From assembly GCA_016203215.1 (NCBI GenBank), contig JACQNF010000070.1:1-12760 (forward strand): a stretch of DNA of 12,760 nt. The letters are read 5' to 3'. Within the stretch, counting starts at the first letter, position 1. The number at the start of each line of letters is the position of its first letter. This document shows positions 12,759 through 12,760 of the stretch, piece after piece. The stretch is from Candidatus Woesearchaeota archaeon (GTDB lineage Archaea; Nanobdellota; Nanobdellia; Woesearchaeales; GW2011-AR9). A program made the position numbers and the translations under genes. The notes under the pieces are model-generated. The model was not told the origin of the DNA and ran no database searches. It saw only the letters and a list, made by a program, of their open reading frames with translations.

Positions 12759-12760
12759 AG

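Overview
The window is archaeal. It carries ribosomal proteins with no bacterial counterparts (S19e, L39e, L31e, S3Ae), an archaeal-size Cbf5 pseudouridine synthase, and AT-rich TATA boxes in place of bacterial -35/-10 promoters. The small compact genes, many orphan membrane or helical proteins, and scattered rather than clustered ribosomal operons suggest a DPANN-type lineage such as Woesearchaeota or Pacearchaeota. That placement is inference, because no marker here fixes the phylum.

Layout. (1) Positions 1-3012, minus strand: three paralogous secreted or membrane proteins (called A1, A2, A3: signal peptide plus about four membrane segments). A2 and A3 are each followed, one base after the stop, by a B protein with one N-terminal membrane helix and a long basic helical tail. 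B3 runs off the left edge. A1, A2-B2 and A3-B3 each have their own TATA box, and B2 is followed by a strong T-run. (2) 3103-4128, minus: an orphan soluble protein, a short hairpin separating it from A1. (3) 4287-5290, plus: S19e-L39e-L31e ribosomal operon. (4) 5291-5679: a 389-base gap that is not empty. It holds a 303-base block (5328-5630) closed by an 11-bp terminal inverted repeat and filled with strong nested hairpins, some mutually exclusive. (5) 5680-6630, plus: cbf5, followed by a small anchored exported protein (6743-7087). (6) 7122-10462, minus: an orphan helical protein with its own promoter, then, upstream of it, the operon S3Ae - phosphoesterase 1 - phosphoesterase 2. (7) 10715-11821, plus: an orphan helical protein preceded by short direct repeats. 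It converges on another orphan (11838-12758, minus) at a shared hairpin.

Expression logic. The genes fall into two start classes. A3, S19e, cbf5, the 8162 gene and S3Ae have a TATA box centred about 26-29 bases upstream of the start codon, which predicts leaderless mRNAs. A1, A2, the 6743 gene and probably the 10715 gene have a more distant TATA box and a purine-rich ribosome-binding site.

The strongest candidates for something undescribed are the A/B membrane gene array and the structured 303-base block beside cbf5, one end of which recurs as a solo copy at 8205-8224.
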